NCBI RefSeq assembly: GCF_027359395.1 | Contig: NZ_CP114778.1 | Location: 1,550,001 to 1,614,000, forward strand | Source: Prochlorococcus marinus str. MIT 1013 | GTDB taxonomy: Bacteria > Cyanobacteriota > Cyanobacteriia > PCC-6307 > Cyanobiaceae | Length of the DNA stretch: 64,000 nt | Direction: 5' to 3' | Part shown: positions 25,568 to 35,836 of the stretch, piece by piece | Numbering within the stretch: the stretch's first letter is position 1 | Layout: each line of letters starts with the position of its first letter | The notes under the pieces: generated by a model | What the model was told of the DNA's origin: nothing | What the model saw: only the letters and a program-made list of their open reading frames with translations | Database searches by the model: none | Made by a program: the position numbers and the translations under genes

Positions 25568-26845
25568 TTAATTTAAAAGATTTTCTTCTTTAAGAAGATC
25601 AATAATTTGCTGACAAAATTTTTTGGTTGCTCCTTTACTACCCCTAAGTGCTTGTAAGTCTTTTTTTTGTCCGGAAAGCCTTGAGGGTGAATTAAGCCAA
25701 TCAATAGTTTCTTCAGCTATTTGTTTGGGGGTTATATGCCCTACTCTTTCTGGAACAATCATCCTTTTTGCAGATATATTTGGCCAAGCCATATATCCTC
25801 TTTTTTTGAGTTTTATAAAGCTAATTAATAATCCTAAGCACCATTTTAAAATTGGTAATCTAGCTATTAAACCTACAAATCCATCCCATGCTTCCATAAC
25901 TAAAATGTGTTGTGTAGGAACAACAACTATCATTGGAATATTTAATGATCCCAGCTCAGATGTATTTGCCCCTATTGTTGTTAGTGCAATATCACACTGG
26001 CTTAAATCACTATATGCTGGATGCTTCTCTTGTATTAAAATGACTGTAGAATTTTTGGTTATCAATATTCCTCTTCCTTCTTTTTTATTCGCTTTAGTAA
26101 TTGACTTGATTCCAGATTTATATTGTTTTGAAATTGGATTTTTGCTGCTACCAAAGTATTTCAGTTCATTTATATTTGTGGTTGGAGCAAGTGGCATTAG
26201 AAACTTACAATCTGGCATTGATTTTGATATTTTATCTGCTACATCAAGAAAGAAAGGTATTCCAATTTTTAGTTTCGCACTTTTTGAACCTGGCAGGAGA
26301 GCAATCCACTTTCCAGAGGGGAGTGGATCATCAATTTTTGCAGTTTCAGTTAAGTCAGCTGTTAGGTCTCCTATGACTGAACAACGAGGTTGAATTCGTT
26401 TTGGTAATTTATCAACAATCCTTTTGGACATTGCAACAATTCTATTATTCCAAAAAGGCCATCTGGCAATCCACTCTGCATATGTCATATGTAAATATCC
26501 CAATCTTGCTGAAAGTAGAACACTCCAAAATTGATCTCCTCCTAAAAAAATTACTAAGCCGTTGGATGGCCATGATCCAAACTTTTTAGGGTTTAAAAGA
26601 AGCTCCAAGAAATTTTTTGCTTTTATTATTTTTTCAAATTGCAACCATTTTTTGGCAGCAATAATTTCAAGACCAGTTGCATTTGGGCATGGAACAAGTA
26701 CCAAATTTAAAGATATTGAAGAATTATTTACTCTAGGTTTTAGCTCTATATGTTTATGAAGTTCTTTAGCAAGTGGCTTCACCCAAGTCGCTAGTTCGCC
26801 TGGTCCATTTGAGACAAAAATAATTGCTAAAGAATTATGACTCAT
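25568..26845 (-). CDS. Lipid-A-disaccharide-synthase-related glycosyltransferase
   Basis: 425 residues. It starts FVSNGPGELATWVKPLAKEL, the glycine-rich loop typical of the LpxB-related group found in cyanobacteria, and has the later ALTTIGANTSELGSLNIPMI donor-site segment. True LpxB joins UDP-diacylglucosamine and lipid X; this related group lacks a proven substrate. The long plus-strand frame at 25623-26393 is only its antisense shadow. It lies next to tRNA-Leu. Confidence 0.85.
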   Translation of the reverse strand: MSHNSLAIIFVSNGPGELATWVKPLAKELHKHIELKPRVNNSSISLNLVLVPCPNATGLEIIAAKKWLQFEKIIKAKNFLELLLNPKKFGSWPSNGLVIFLGGDQFWSVLLSARLGYLHMTYAEWIARWPFWNNRIVAMSKRIVDKLPKRIQPRCSVIGDLTADLTETAKIDDPLPSGKWIALLPGSKSAKLKIGIPFFLDVADKISKSMPDCKFLMPLAPTTNINELKYFGSSKNPISKQYKSGIKSITKANKKEGRGILITKNSTVILIQEKHPAYSDLSQCDIALTTIGANTSELGSLNIPMIVVVPTQHILVMEAWDGFVGLIARLPILKWCLGLLISFIKLKKRGYMAWPNISAKRMIVPERVGHITPKQIAEETIDWLNSPSRLSGQKKDLQALRGSKGATKKFCQQIIDLLKEENLLN

Positions 26846-26871
26846 TTATTGATGAGTATCAGTTTTAAGAA

Positions 26872-26953
26872 TGCGGATGGCGAGACTTGAACTCGCAAGG
26901 CCGAAGCCACATGTTCCTTAGACATGCGCGTATACCAATTCCGCCACATCCGC
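26872..26953 (-). tRNA. tRNA-Leu, anticodon AAG
   Basis: Minus-strand cloverleaf: acceptor GCGGATG / CATCCGC with discriminator A, D arm GGCGGAATTGG, anticodon stem CATGT / ACATG with loop CTAAGGA, a long variable arm (class II) and T loop GTTCAAGTC. In the loop, U33 is followed by AAG, giving Leu for CUU codons. The 3' CCA is not encoded. Confidence 0.95.
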
Positions 26954-27078
26954 AATTTACTCAGTTAAGCACTAAGTAACCCTGATCATAATGCTTAACC
27001 TATTAAGGTTCTACTTAATGGGTTTCAATCTTGGGCACCAATACTGATACGATCCAGATGAGGACTTAATAATTTTGA

Positions 27079-28422
27079 ATGCCCATAGGCAAACTGCTGA
27101 TAGCTAATCGTGGCGAAATAGCTTTAAGAATTCTCCGAAGCTGTCGTGAGATGGGGATAGCTACGGTAGCTGTTTACAGTACTGTTGATAAAAATGCGTT
27201 ACATGTTCAATTAGCTGATGAAGCTGTATGCGTTGGAGATTCGCCTAGCAGTAAAAGTTATCTAAATGTTCCAAACATACTTGCTGCCGCAACTTCAAGA
27301 GGAGTAGATGCTATTCACCCTGGTTATGGCTTTTTAGCTGAGAATGATCGATTTGCAGAGATTTGCGGTGACCACGGGCTTATTTTTGTAGGCCCATCTC
27401 CTCATGCAATACGTTCCATGGGTGACAAGTCGACAGCTAAATCGACTATGCAAAAGGTTGGAGTACCTACCGTCCCTGGAAGTGAGGGTTTGCTCGATAC
27501 TGTTTCAGATGCATCCAAGCTTGCCGCTGAAATGGGTTATCCAGTAATGATTAAAGCAACTGCAGGAGGCGGTGGAAGAGGCATGCGTTTAGTTAGTCAT
27601 GCTGATGAATTGGAGAATCTTTTTAAAGCTGCGCAGGGGGAAGCAGAGGCTGCATTTGGCAACCCAGGACTTTATATGGAGAAATTTATTGATCGCCCAA
27701 GGCATGTAGAGGTTCAAATTCTTGCTGACCGATTTGGTAACGTCGTTCATCTCGGAGAAAGAGATTGCTCGATTCAAAGACGGCATCAGAAATTGTTAGA
27801 GGAATCACCAAGTCCAGCTTTAGATGATCAGCTAAGAATAAGAATGGGAGAAGCTGCAGTTTCAGCAGCAAAAAGCATCAATTACGAAGGCGCTGGAACA
27901 GTGGAATTCTTGCTTGATCGACACGGAAGTTTTTATTTTATGGAAATGAATACTCGAATACAGGTAGAACATCCTGTTACTGAGTTAGTTACTGGTATGG
28001 ATCTAATTTCAGAACAATTACTTATAGCTGGAGGAGAAAAATTAAAATTTACTCAAGCAGAGATCAAGCTTGAGGGACATGCAATTGAATGTAGAATTAA
28101 CGCTGAAGATCCAAGTCACAACTTTCGACCTTCTCCAGGAAAAATCACAGGTTGGTTACCTCCTGGTGGACCGGGTGTAAGGGTAGATAGCCACGTTTAC
28201 ACTGGTTACGATATTCCTCCTTTTTATGATTCTTTAATAGGAAAATTAATTGTTTGGGGAAGGGATAGAGAAGCTGCACTAAAAAGGATGGAAAGAGCTT
28301 TAAATGAATGTGCAGTCACAGGAATTACTACAACTATTGATTTTCATTTGAAATTACTTAAAAGAAAAGAATTTATAAAAGGTGATGTTCATACAAAGTT
28401 TGTCGAACAAGAAATGTTGTAA
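27079..28422 (+). CDS. accC: Acetyl-CoA carboxylase, biotin carboxylase subunit
   Basis: 447 residues, the family length. The biotin carboxylase N-domain begins [23 protein letters not shown]-grasp features include the glycine-rich loop [12 protein letters not shown] and [16 protein letters not shown] with the catalytic Glu and Arg, and the C-terminal domain closes the fold. It carboxylates biotin on AccB using bicarbonate and ATP, the first step of fatty acid synthesis. The gene stands alone; in cyanobacteria acc genes are scattered. Confidence 0.98.
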   Translation: MPIGKLLIANRGEIALRILRSCREMGIATVAVYSTVDKNALHVQLADEAVCVGDSPSSKSYLNVPNILAAATSRGVDAIHPGYGFLAENDRFAEICGDHGLIFVGPSPHAIRSMGDKSTAKSTMQKVGVPTVPGSEGLLDTVSDASKLAAEMGYPVMIKATAGGGGRGMRLVSHADELENLFKAAQGEAEAAFGNPGLYMEKFIDRPRHVEVQILADRFGNVVHLGERDCSIQRRHQKLLEESPSPALDDQLRIRMGEAAVSAAKSINYEGAGTVEFLLDRHGSFYFMEMNTRIQVEHPVTELVTGMDLISEQLLIAGGEKLKFTQAEIKLEGHAIECRINAEDPSHNFRPSPGKITGWLPPGGPGVRVDSHVYTGYDIPPFYDSLIGKLIVWGRDREAALKRMERALNECAVTGITTTIDFHLKLLKRKEFIKGDVHTKFVEQEML

Positions 28423-28435
28423 ATAGCTATAAATA

Positions 28436-28747
28436 TCAAAATATAATTTGAGTCAATAAACCTTGTTGACCAAGAAACAATTCTCGAAAAAGACTTAAGA
28501 GGCCTACCCAAATAATCGGAGTAACATCTACACCACCTATCGGAGCAACAATTTTTCGAGTAGACACTAGAACAGGTTCAGTTGGCAAGAAGATAATTGG
28601 CCAAAAACCAGTTCTTAAATCTATTTTTGGGTACCAAGTCAAAATAATTCTTAGAAGGAATGCAAGGGTTAGCGCACCTATTAAAAAACTCATTAAAAAA
28701 TGTAGGGTTGGGAGACTTTTAACTAACAGAGGCATCACAAAGCTCAA
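28436..28747 (-). CDS. YggT family membrane protein
   Basis: 103 residues with membrane helices at about 8-35 and 75-98 and the conserved RIILTWYPKIDL and FLPTEPVLVSTRKIVAPIGG of the YggT/Ycf19/CCB3 family. Plastid relatives take part in cytochrome b6f maturation (CCB3) and thylakoid organisation; bacterial ones affect cell division or membrane transport. The gene is convergent with accC and divergent from psbX. Confidence 0.92.
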   Translation of the reverse strand: MSFVMPLLVKSLPTLHFLMSFLIGALTLAFLLRIILTWYPKIDLRTGFWPIIFLPTEPVLVSTRKIVAPIGGVDVTPIIWVGLLSLFRELFLGQQGLLTQIIF

Positions 28748-28822
28748 AGCATTATTGAATAGATGGTTTAAATCATCTTTTATTGCGTAAGATTACTCGG
28801 TCTTGCATAAGAATTAGCTGAA

Positions 28823-28993
28823 ATGGCTTTTCATTTATTAAATTTGTTCCTTAGTGCTGGAGCTTCTAGTCAAGCTGCTACAAGTTCTGCTGTTGGAATG
28901 ATAGGAAGTTTTCTTGCAGCTGGAGCTTTGATAGTTGCACCTGCTGCTGCTGCCTTGATTTGGGTTAGTCAAAAAGATGCATTGAGTAGATAG
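28823..28993 (+). CDS. psbX: Photosystem II protein PsbX
   Basis: 56 residues from ATG ([20 protein letters not shown]). One membrane helix ([20 protein letters not shown]) ends in the family signature [13 protein letters not shown], equivalent to the LIFISQKD tail of other cyanobacterial PsbX. PsbX is a single-helix subunit near the quinone pocket of photosystem II. It lies beside ycf66 and an hli gene, a photosynthesis cluster. The N-terminus is longer than in freshwater relatives. Confidence 0.85.
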   Translation: MAFHLLNLFLSAGASSQAATSSAVGMIGSFLAAGALIVAPAAAALIWVSQKDALSR

Positions 28994-29076
28994 CCCTAGC
29001 AATCACCTATTTATGCCATAGACTAATAACAATAAGGTTGTTTTCAACCTGAATATGTTTATTTAAGAGGACAAAC

Positions 29077-30048
29077 TTGGTCAATGCCAGTCTCAATTGG
29101 GCCAGCATTGTTGGCATAGTTCTTGCTGTATGCGGAGCTGGCTTATATTTTCTTAGATCTTTTAAGCCAGCATTGGCAAGAGATTACGATGTTTTTTTTG
29201 CTGCCATTGGCTTGCTCTGTGGCGGAATACTTTTTTTCCAAGGATGGCGTTTAGATCCTATTCTTCAATTTGGACAGTTTTTGCTTGCTGGGACCACTGT
29301 TTTCTTTGCTTATGAAAGTGTTCGTCTGAGAGGTATTGCAACCGATCAAGCACGAAGATCTTCATATTTTGATGATGAACCTGAGTTACCAAGATCCTCC
29401 AGAGGAGGTTTGTCTGATGCAGGCTCTGATAGAAATTATGATCGATTTGAGGAATCTCAACCTATTAATAGAAGATTTTCAGGGAGAGAAGATTATCAAG
29501 AAGAATATGCAGATGATGAAAATTATGGAAGACGTCCATCGAGGGCGGTAATTCCTGAGCAGGCTGTAAGTAGAAGGCCAAGAAATATTAGTTCTTCAGA
29601 AATTAATACTCGAAGAGCTGAAACAGAAAGTAGAATGGGACGATTTGATAATTCAGAATCTTCCTCAGTTAGAGGCTCAAGTTTTGGAGACAGGCGAACT
29701 AGCCGACAAGAAACTAGAAGAGGCTCCCGTCCCTCCGCTAGTGGTCAAAATTCAAGTCGTAGAAGAAATGTAGCCCCTAACTCTTCTCAAGAATCATCTT
29801 CAAGGCTAAATTCTGATAATCAAACTAGTAACTATAATGCATCCAGGAGGTCTTCTAAAACTAATAATAGTATTGAAGATGCAGCTTTTTCTAGTTCTGA
29901 AAAAGGTGTAAGACGAGTAAGTAGAAGACCTGCGCAAAACTCTGATGCGACCCCTACTAAAGAAAGACCATCTTCTAAAAGCTCGTATTCATCATCCAAA
30001 AGAAAGTCGTCGAGACCAAGAGATAACAGTTCAAGATTTGATGATTAA
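29077..30048 (+). CDS. ycf66: Ycf66 family protein
   Basis: 323 residues from TTG. Three membrane helices in the first 95 residues (WASIVGIVLAVCGAGLYFL, VFFAAIGLLCGGILFFQ, LLAGTTVFFAYESVRL) match Ycf66. The remaining 230 residues are a low-complexity, arginine- and serine-rich tail that is likely disordered and strongly basic, typical of cyanobacterial members. Function is unknown but photosynthesis-linked. It follows psbX in the same direction. Confidence 0.9.
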   Translation: MVNASLNWASIVGIVLAVCGAGLYFLRSFKPALARDYDVFFAAIGLLCGGILFFQGWRLDPILQFGQFLLAGTTVFFAYESVRLRGIATDQARRSSYFDDEPELPRSSRGGLSDAGSDRNYDRFEESQPINRRFSGREDYQEEYADDENYGRRPSRAVIPEQAVSRRPRNISSSEINTRRAETESRMGRFDNSESSSVRGSSFGDRRTSRQETRRGSRPSASGQNSSRRRNVAPNSSQESSSRLNSDNQTSNYNASRRSSKTNNSIEDAAFSSSEKGVRRVSRRPAQNSDATPTKERPSSKSSYSSSKRKSSRPRDNSSRFDD

Positions 30049-30059
30049 TCCAAAAATTA

Positions 30060-30299
30060 TTATTTACTAATTATTCCAGCCCATTCCAAAAAAGATATCT
30101 TACTAAGTGCTTCTACAAGTAGAACTGCCATTAGACCAATCATTGCAAATCTTCCATTTATTCTCTCGGCATAACCACTCCAACCAAATTCAGGAATATC
30201 ATTTGTGGTTGCGCTAGGTTGAAGATTTTTTATTTCTGAATCAGTTTTTTCTGGTTCGGTTGACTGATTATCTTGGATTGTTTCAGTATTTGAGTTCAT
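30060..30299 (-). CDS. High-light-inducible protein (Hli, single-helix LHC-like)
   Basis: 79 residues from ATG at 30299. GTG at 30308, overlapping the upstream stop as TAGTG, is an alternative start. An acidic N-terminal half is followed by the chlorophyll-binding helix YAERINGRFAMIGLMAVLLV with the conserved ExxNGRxAMIG motif. Hlips bind chlorophyll and carotenoids and protect photosystem assembly under stress. The gene directly follows an ABC protein gene and is probably co-transcribed with it. Confidence 0.93.
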   Translation of the reverse strand: MNSNTETIQDNQSTEPEKTDSEIKNLQPSATTNDIPEFGWSGYAERINGRFAMIGLMAVLLVEALSKISFLEWAGIISK

Positions 30300-30307
30300 A
30301 AAATACA

Positions 30308-32296
30308 CTAGCTTTGATTGAATTGATAACTTTCAGCGGGCAATAATCGCCAACCTTTGTTCTCAGTGATTTCAAGTACAGTTTCATGATAGTTCTTCAA
30401 GGTTGGCCTATGACCAACGCTAATACAAGCCATCTCGCGTTGGTTAAGAAGTTCATATAGATGCTTTTCTGTATTTACGTCTAATGCACTTGTTGCTTCA
30501 TCTAAAACAACATATTTAGGTGAATTTAGCAAAAGTCTTGCGAAAGCTAGCCTTTGTTGCTCTCCCAGAGATAATAGTCTTTGCCAATCTTGTTTGATAT
30601 TTAGGTTAGGATACCTCTGGATAATTTGAGGTAACTTGACTTCTTCTAAAACGGCTTTTAGATGTTCATCACTGAATCGGTTCTTATCTAAAGGGTAACA
30701 AAGCTGTTCTCTTAAAGAGCCAAGAGTCATATATGGTTTTTGTGGGATAAAAAGTAAATCACCATTTGAGGGTGTTTCTATCTCACCAGATTGTATTGCC
30801 CATAGACCACTAATAGCTCTAAGCAAAGACGTCTTCCCACAACCAGAAGGTCCTACTACAAGTAAACTTTGGCCTGTCCCAAGACTTAGATTTAGATTAT
30901 TAATCAGGAAATTATCTTTTCCAGGAGTTTTGATGCTTACATTTTTAAGAATAATAGAATCGTTGGCTTTAATTTCTACTTTAAAGTCATCAAATTTGTT
31001 ATCTCTAATCTCATTCATATTTGATTGAAATCCTTCAAGTCTGCCTATGGAAGCTGAGAATCTAGCTAAAGCCTCTATTTTATAAATAATAAAAAATAAT
31101 GATCCCTCAAGAAGGTTATAGTTTAAATTGGCTTGTTGAAAACTTCCATAGTCCATTTGGCCGCTAAGAATTGGTCCTGCGAGAATAATGAACGGAATAA
31201 AGACACTTCCATAAATTCCAGAGCGTTGGAGTACCCTTAATAATGCTTCCCATATTATTAAAAGATTAAAGTTATCAACTACAGACTTGAGTCTCCTACT
31301 GACTTCTTTTTCTTCTTGGTTTTCACCAGAATAAAAAGCAATTGATTCTGCATTGTTTCTTACATGTACAAGACCATAACGAAAATCTGCTTCAAATCGT
31401 AATTGATCATAATTTAATTTAAACAGTTTTCTACTAGCAAAAAGTAGTAAAGATGAAACTATTGTGGCGTAAACTATTAGAGCAAGTGTTAGCTCTTTAC
31501 TTATACTTAGTAAAATAAAAATGTTTAATGAAAATACTAATAAAGAATCAAAAATATTTAACGAAAGATCAATAGTTTGTGCGGTAAAGTCTCTTGCATC
31601 TTCTGTAATTCTTTGATCCGGATTATCGACATTAGTTTCAGATTCATCGTTGGGATTTAATATGTAATATGTCCTATCATCTAAATAGTCGGTAATGAGG
31701 CTTTTGGATAACCATTCTCTCCATAAAAGCTGAAGTTTTGCTGAAAAATAAAATTGTAAGCTTCTTATTGGAAGAGCTGCAATAAAACAAATTCCAAGAA
31801 TCCACAAATTCTTATAACTTTCATTTTCATCTTTTTGTATTAAGGCATTAGTTATATCTCTGACGAGAAAAGTAATTCCTGCGTTAATTCCATTGACAGA
31901 TAACAACATCAATATGATTACTCCTAGTAAAAGCCAAGGGAGCCATCTCCTTTGCCTTAGCTGGCCACGAAAAGTGATAAATGAAAAACTGCCTAAGGCA
32001 AACAAACCTGAAATTATTATTCCTGAAGGGCCATTCCAAATAACCTTTAAGGAATTTTGAACCCCTCCTAAAAATTGGTTGGTTACCTCTGGAACTAAAT
32101 TAGTTAACAGGCTCATTAAACCTGTTAGTAAAAATAAAACTGTTCCACCCACACAAAATAATAAAGCTATTAATAAATAGACAAATAGCCAGCCATTATT
32201 CTTTGTATAAGGTAGAAAATATGGCTGAGTGAGCTTTCTTAATTTAATTAGTTGGCTTACTAGTCCTTTTTGAGCTTTAGTAATTGATGAAGTCAT
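30308..32296 (-). CDS. ABC transporter, SbmA/BacA-type fused permease-ATPase
   Basis: 662 residues. The N-terminal two thirds contain about six membrane helices of the SbmA/BacA (ABC_membrane_2) kind. The ATPase has Walker A GPSGCGKTS, a signature region reading LSLGEQQR (instead of the usual LSGGQ), and Walker B YVVLDEATSALD. Relatives include peroxisomal ABCD proteins and bacterial YddA, moving acyl-CoAs, peptides or cobalamin. In this order it precedes an hli gene, sharing TAGTG, which suggests a link to pigment or lipid traffic, though this is inference. Confidence 0.9.
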   Translation of the reverse strand: MTSSITKAQKGLVSQLIKLRKLTQPYFLPYTKNNGWLFVYLLIALLFCVGGTVLFLLTGLMSLLTNLVPEVTNQFLGGVQNSLKVIWNGPSGIIISGLFALGSFSFITFRGQLRQRRWLPWLLLGVIILMLLSVNGINAGITFLVRDITNALIQKDENESYKNLWILGICFIAALPIRSLQFYFSAKLQLLWREWLSKSLITDYLDDRTYYILNPNDESETNVDNPDQRITEDARDFTAQTIDLSLNIFDSLLVFSLNIFILLSISKELTLALIVYATIVSSLLLFASRKLFKLNYDQLRFEADFRYGLVHVRNNAESIAFYSGENQEEKEVSRRLKSVVDNFNLLIIWEALLRVLQRSGIYGSVFIPFIILAGPILSGQMDYGSFQQANLNYNLLEGSLFFIIYKIEALARFSASIGRLEGFQSNMNEIRDNKFDDFKVEIKANDSIILKNVSIKTPGKDNFLINNLNLSLGTGQSLLVVGPSGCGKTSLLRAISGLWAIQSGEIETPSNGDLLFIPQKPYMTLGSLREQLCYPLDKNRFSDEHLKAVLEEVKLPQIIQRYPNLNIKQDWQRLLSLGEQQRLAFARLLLNSPKYVVLDEATSALDVNTEKHLYELLNQREMACISVGHRPTLKNYHETVLEITENKGWRLLPAESYQFNQS

Positions 32297-32418
32297 ATTA
32301 ATTTGATTATTTCAAAGTCAATAATTACTTGATAAGGAATAAGGCTAGCTTATTTTTTAAAGTTCAATTTGACACTTCTCAAGTTCAGAAACTCATCAAA
32401 GTCATTTATTTTTATATC

Positions 32419-32700
32419 TTAGCTAAAACCCAAATATGTTTTTATTATCATTGGTAATGGTAGCGAAGAAATAAGTTGCATATTAAAAGAATGAACTGCA
32501 GGAATAGTTTGATCTAAAACCCAAATAACCAAAAAAGGGACATTGAGAATTATCTGCCACTGCCATTTGTAAGTTAAAATTGACCATAGTTTTTTTAAAA
32601 TAGATTGCTGGTTCTCACTAAGATTTGACCAAAAATCTTCTAGATTTGTGTTTATTTTATTAATAATGCTGTTTTTATCTGCAGCAGTTTGGGAGTCCAT
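32419..32700 (-). CDS. Small membrane hypothetical protein
   Basis: 93 residues. A polar helical N-terminus (SQTAADKNSIINKINTNLED) precedes one or two hydrophobic segments (WQIILNVPFLVIWVLDQTIP; then LISSLPLPMIIKTYLG). I do not recognise the family. It lies between the ABC gene and the HIT gene, same strand, and is likely in one transcription unit with one of them. Confidence 0.65.
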   Translation of the reverse strand: MDSQTAADKNSIINKINTNLEDFWSNLSENQQSILKKLWSILTYKWQWQIILNVPFLVIWVLDQTIPAVHSFNMQLISSLPLPMIIKTYLGFS

Positions 32701-32810
32701 TGAACACGATTAATTAAATACCTTATAGCGCATAAATGGGTGAAGTTGAGAAAGCAACTAAGCCAGTAAGACAATCGTGTGCGTTGATCAAAATCATGAA
32801 AATCCAAAAG

Positions 32811-33146
32811 TCACCCTGGTGGCCAACTTAATTTCCTTCCGCCAATGATATGAATATGTAAGTGAAATACTGTTTGACCAGCTTCTTCGCCTGTATTAAT
32901 AATGGTTCTCCAACTTTCTAAACCAGAGGCATTAGCAATTTCGGTCCCTTTTAGAAGTAAGTGACCCAGTAATTCTTGATCTTCTTTTTTTATATGTTGC
33001 AGACTTGGAATAGGTTTTCTAGGAATGATTAAAATGTGAGTAGGTGCTTGGGGGGTAATATCTTTGAAAGCTAGGCATTTGTTATCACTGAAAACCTCGT
33101 CACATGGTATTTCACCACTAAGAATTTTATCAAAAATTGTTGTCAT
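32811..33146 (-). CDS. HIT-family nucleotide-binding protein
   Basis: 111 residues. The histidine triad is HLHIH at residues 95-99, in the context FHLHIHIIGGR, with IIPRKPIPSLQHI upstream. HIT proteins of the Hint type hydrolyse purine nucleoside phosphoramidates. Length is typical of bacterial Hint proteins. Strand shared with def upstream, 69 bases apart. Confidence 0.93.
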   Translation of the reverse strand: MTTIFDKILSGEIPCDEVFSDNKCLAFKDITPQAPTHILIIPRKPIPSLQHIKKEDQELLGHLLLKGTEIANASGLESWRTIINTGEEAGQTVFHLHIHIIGGRKLSWPPG

Positions 33147-33215
33147 TGAATTTGAGGAGAGACCAATAATAAGAATCTAATTTGACTCTTTATAGTTTTA
33201 ATTGAAATGAGTCTT

Positions 33216-33824
33216 TCAATTCATTTCTTTTATTACATCGCTTTGATTGAAATTATTTTCATTTAATTGTTTTTTCAGCTCTTCTTCATCAGTTACTTTA
33301 TCAACAAAACAGACACCATTTAGGTGGTCTATTTCGTGCTGAATGCATCTTGCCATTAGACCATCTGCATTCATTTTTTTTGGCCTACCCAATTCATCTC
33401 GATAAATTAATTTAATTGATGAGGGCCGTAAAACATTAAGGTAAACGCCAGGTATACTGAGACAACCTTCTTCATATGTAACTAAGCTTGCATTAGATGA
33501 AATTATCTCAGGATTTATAAATACCATCGGTGGAGCATTTGGATCTTCAAAATTTAAATCAATAACTAACAATCTCTTTTGTATTCCGACTTGAGGCGCT
33601 GCTAAACCAATACCTTTTGAAGAATACATAGTTATGAGCATATCTTTAACTAACTTTCGAATTGAATCATCAACTTTGACGATACGATTGGCTGGTGTTC
33701 TTAAAGCCTCGTGTCCCAGTTGATACACCTTTAAAGGGGGATTCTTGACAGGTTCTTTCGAAACTGAAATTGAGGGCTTCTTTTTTTCTGCATTTTTTGC
33801 AAGTTGAGCAAAACTGCCAGCCAA
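33216..33824 (-). CDS. def: Peptide deformylase
   Basis: 202 residues. The three family motifs are intact: GIGLAAPQVG (71-80), EGCLS (119-123) with the metal-binding Cys, and HEIDH (163-167) with two metal-binding His and the catalytic Glu. It removes the formyl group from nascent N-terminal methionine. A basic N-terminal extension of about 30 residues precedes the core. Divergent from the broken S9 peptidase gene. Confidence 0.97.
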   Translation of the reverse strand: MAGSFAQLAKNAEKKKPSISVSKEPVKNPPLKVYQLGHEALRTPANRIVKVDDSIRKLVKDMLITMYSSKGIGLAAPQVGIQKRLLVIDLNFEDPNAPPMVFINPEIISSNASLVTYEEGCLSIPGVYLNVLRPSSIKLIYRDELGRPKKMNADGLMARCIQHEIDHLNGVCFVDKVTDEEELKKQLNENNFNQSDVIKEMN

Positions 33825-33917
33825 AGGAGTCTTAATACAACAACTTTTATACTTTACTTTGTTTTAAGTTCCATGAGTGAATTAATCATTGACTCTCAAC
33901 ATCAATGAGGAGAAATA

Positions 33918-35836
33918 ATGACAATTTTCGATGCTGAAAAGGTTTTTGGAGAAGCTCCCATATTTAAAGAGCCTCGGATAATAGGTGAGTGGGTTTTATG
34001 GTTAGAACAACGACCAAACGAAAAGGGAAGAACTACAGCTTTAATTAGACCTTGGGGTCGAAAAGATTTATTACCTCAGGAGTTAACACCATATCCAAGT
34101 GATTTAAGGACAAAAATTCATGGATATGGTGGTGCTCCGTTAACAGCTACCCAGAATGGGTCAGATCTAATATTGACTTGGGTCGACAATAAAGATAATT
34201 GCTTATGGATAAGAATTTGGTCTTCTGCGGAAGAAAATGAAAAATCTTCTTCTTTTAAATTAATACCTAAAATACAATCAGTTTGTCTTTCAAAAAAACA
34301 TAATTGTTTTCTTGCAGGTGGCGTAATTGATCTTGAAAAAAATATTTGGATTGGATTGATGGAAGATGAAGAAGGAGATCATATAGTTTCTTATTCTTTA
34401 GATAAAACTTATCAATATCCAAAAATTCTTTATTCATCTAAGGGCTTATTAGGTTATCTTGCGCTGAATTCTAAAGATAGAAAGTTGGCATGGGTTGAGT
34501 GGGAAAATACTTCAATGCCTTGGGATTTAAATGAATTAAAATTAGCCAAATTGGATGAAAACGTAAATATCATAAATATAATCAATTTTAATAATGAATA
34601 TTTAAAGTGCACGAAAAAAATTTCATTTTTTAAGCCCACTTGGTCTGATATAGGTGATCTTTTTGTCGCTGAAGATAGTAGTGGCTGGTGGAATATCACA
34701 AAGATTAAAACTGACAATAAGAATCATTTAATTACTATTTCTCAGAATCAGTGGACTATGAAGGCTGAAATTGCTTTTCCACAATGGGTTCATGGGATGT
34801 CGAGCTTTTCATGTGTGGGGGATGATGTCGTTGGAGTTTTTGCTCAAGAAGGAATTTGGACTTTAGCTTTATTTCAAAAAAATGGATTTATCCGAATTAT
34901 TGACCAACCTTTTATTGATTTCTCAGGTCTTCATTCGTATCAAAATCGACTTGTTGCAATTGCCAGTAGTTCAGAAATTAGTGAAGGGATTCTTGAAATA
35001 GATTTAGTGGATGAAAGTTGGGACCATACTCCTGCCTCTTCATTTAGCTTGGATCCAAAGGAAATAAGTATTGGCGAATCTTTTTGGTTTATCGGATCAA
35101 ATGAAAAGAATGTTCATGCTTGGTATTATCCACCTCTCAATAGACAAATATTATTACCACCATTGTTGGTGAAAAGTCATAGCGGGCCTACTGGTATGGC
35201 TCGATGTGGATTGGATTTAGAGGTGCAATTTTGGACATCAAGAGGTTGGGCAGTTGTTGATGTTAATTATGGAGGTTCTTCTGGTTTCGGTAGGGAATAT
35301 AGAGATCGATTGAGCGGAAACTGGGGGTAATCGATGTTTTGGATTGCACTAAGGCAGCTGAGTCATTGATTGCATCTGGTAAGGCTAACAAAGACCATAT
35401 AGCAATTGTAGGGAGTAGTGCATCAGGCTTTACAGCTTTAGGCTGCTTGATATCTACTGACATTTTTAATGTTGGAGCTTGTAAATATGCTGTAATTGAT
35501 TTGATAGGTATGGCTAATTCAACTCATAGATTTGAAGAATTTTATTTAGATTATCTAATAGGCAATATAGAAACTGATTATGAACAATATCTTAAAAGAT
35601 CTCCAATTCAAAATGTTAATTCTATCAATATGCCATTGATTTTATTTCATGGGTTAAAAGATAAAGTTATACCCTGTGATCAATCTATTAAAATCAAAGA
35701 TGAATTATTAAAACGTGAAATTCCAGTGCAAATAGATTTGTTTGAGAACGAAGGTCATGGATTTAAGGACGGCAAAATAAAAGTTGATGTATTAAAAAAA
35801 ACAGAGGCTTTTTTTAAACAATATCTAAATATTTAA
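33918..35836 (+). pseudogene. S9 (prolyl-oligopeptidase) family peptidase split by a one-base frameshift
   Basis: The first frame (33918-35330) holds the beta-propeller-like part and reaches GGSSGFGREYRDRLSGNWG before TAA. The second (from 35339) resumes with VIDVLDCTKAAESLI in the frame one base off. One extra G in the five-G run at 35323-35327 would restore a 639-residue protein of family length. The second half has the Ser motif GSSASGFTAL (family GGSAGGYT), Asp in HGLKDKVIP and His in EGHGFKD. The base loss could be real inactivation, a sequence error or a frameshift site. The gene also overlaps the convergent sufS stop by four bases. Confidence 0.85.

Noticed and set aside
25623-26393. 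Plus-strand frame of 256 codons
   Set aside because: Long open antisense frame of the LpxB-like gene; low amino-acid plausibility and no start signal.
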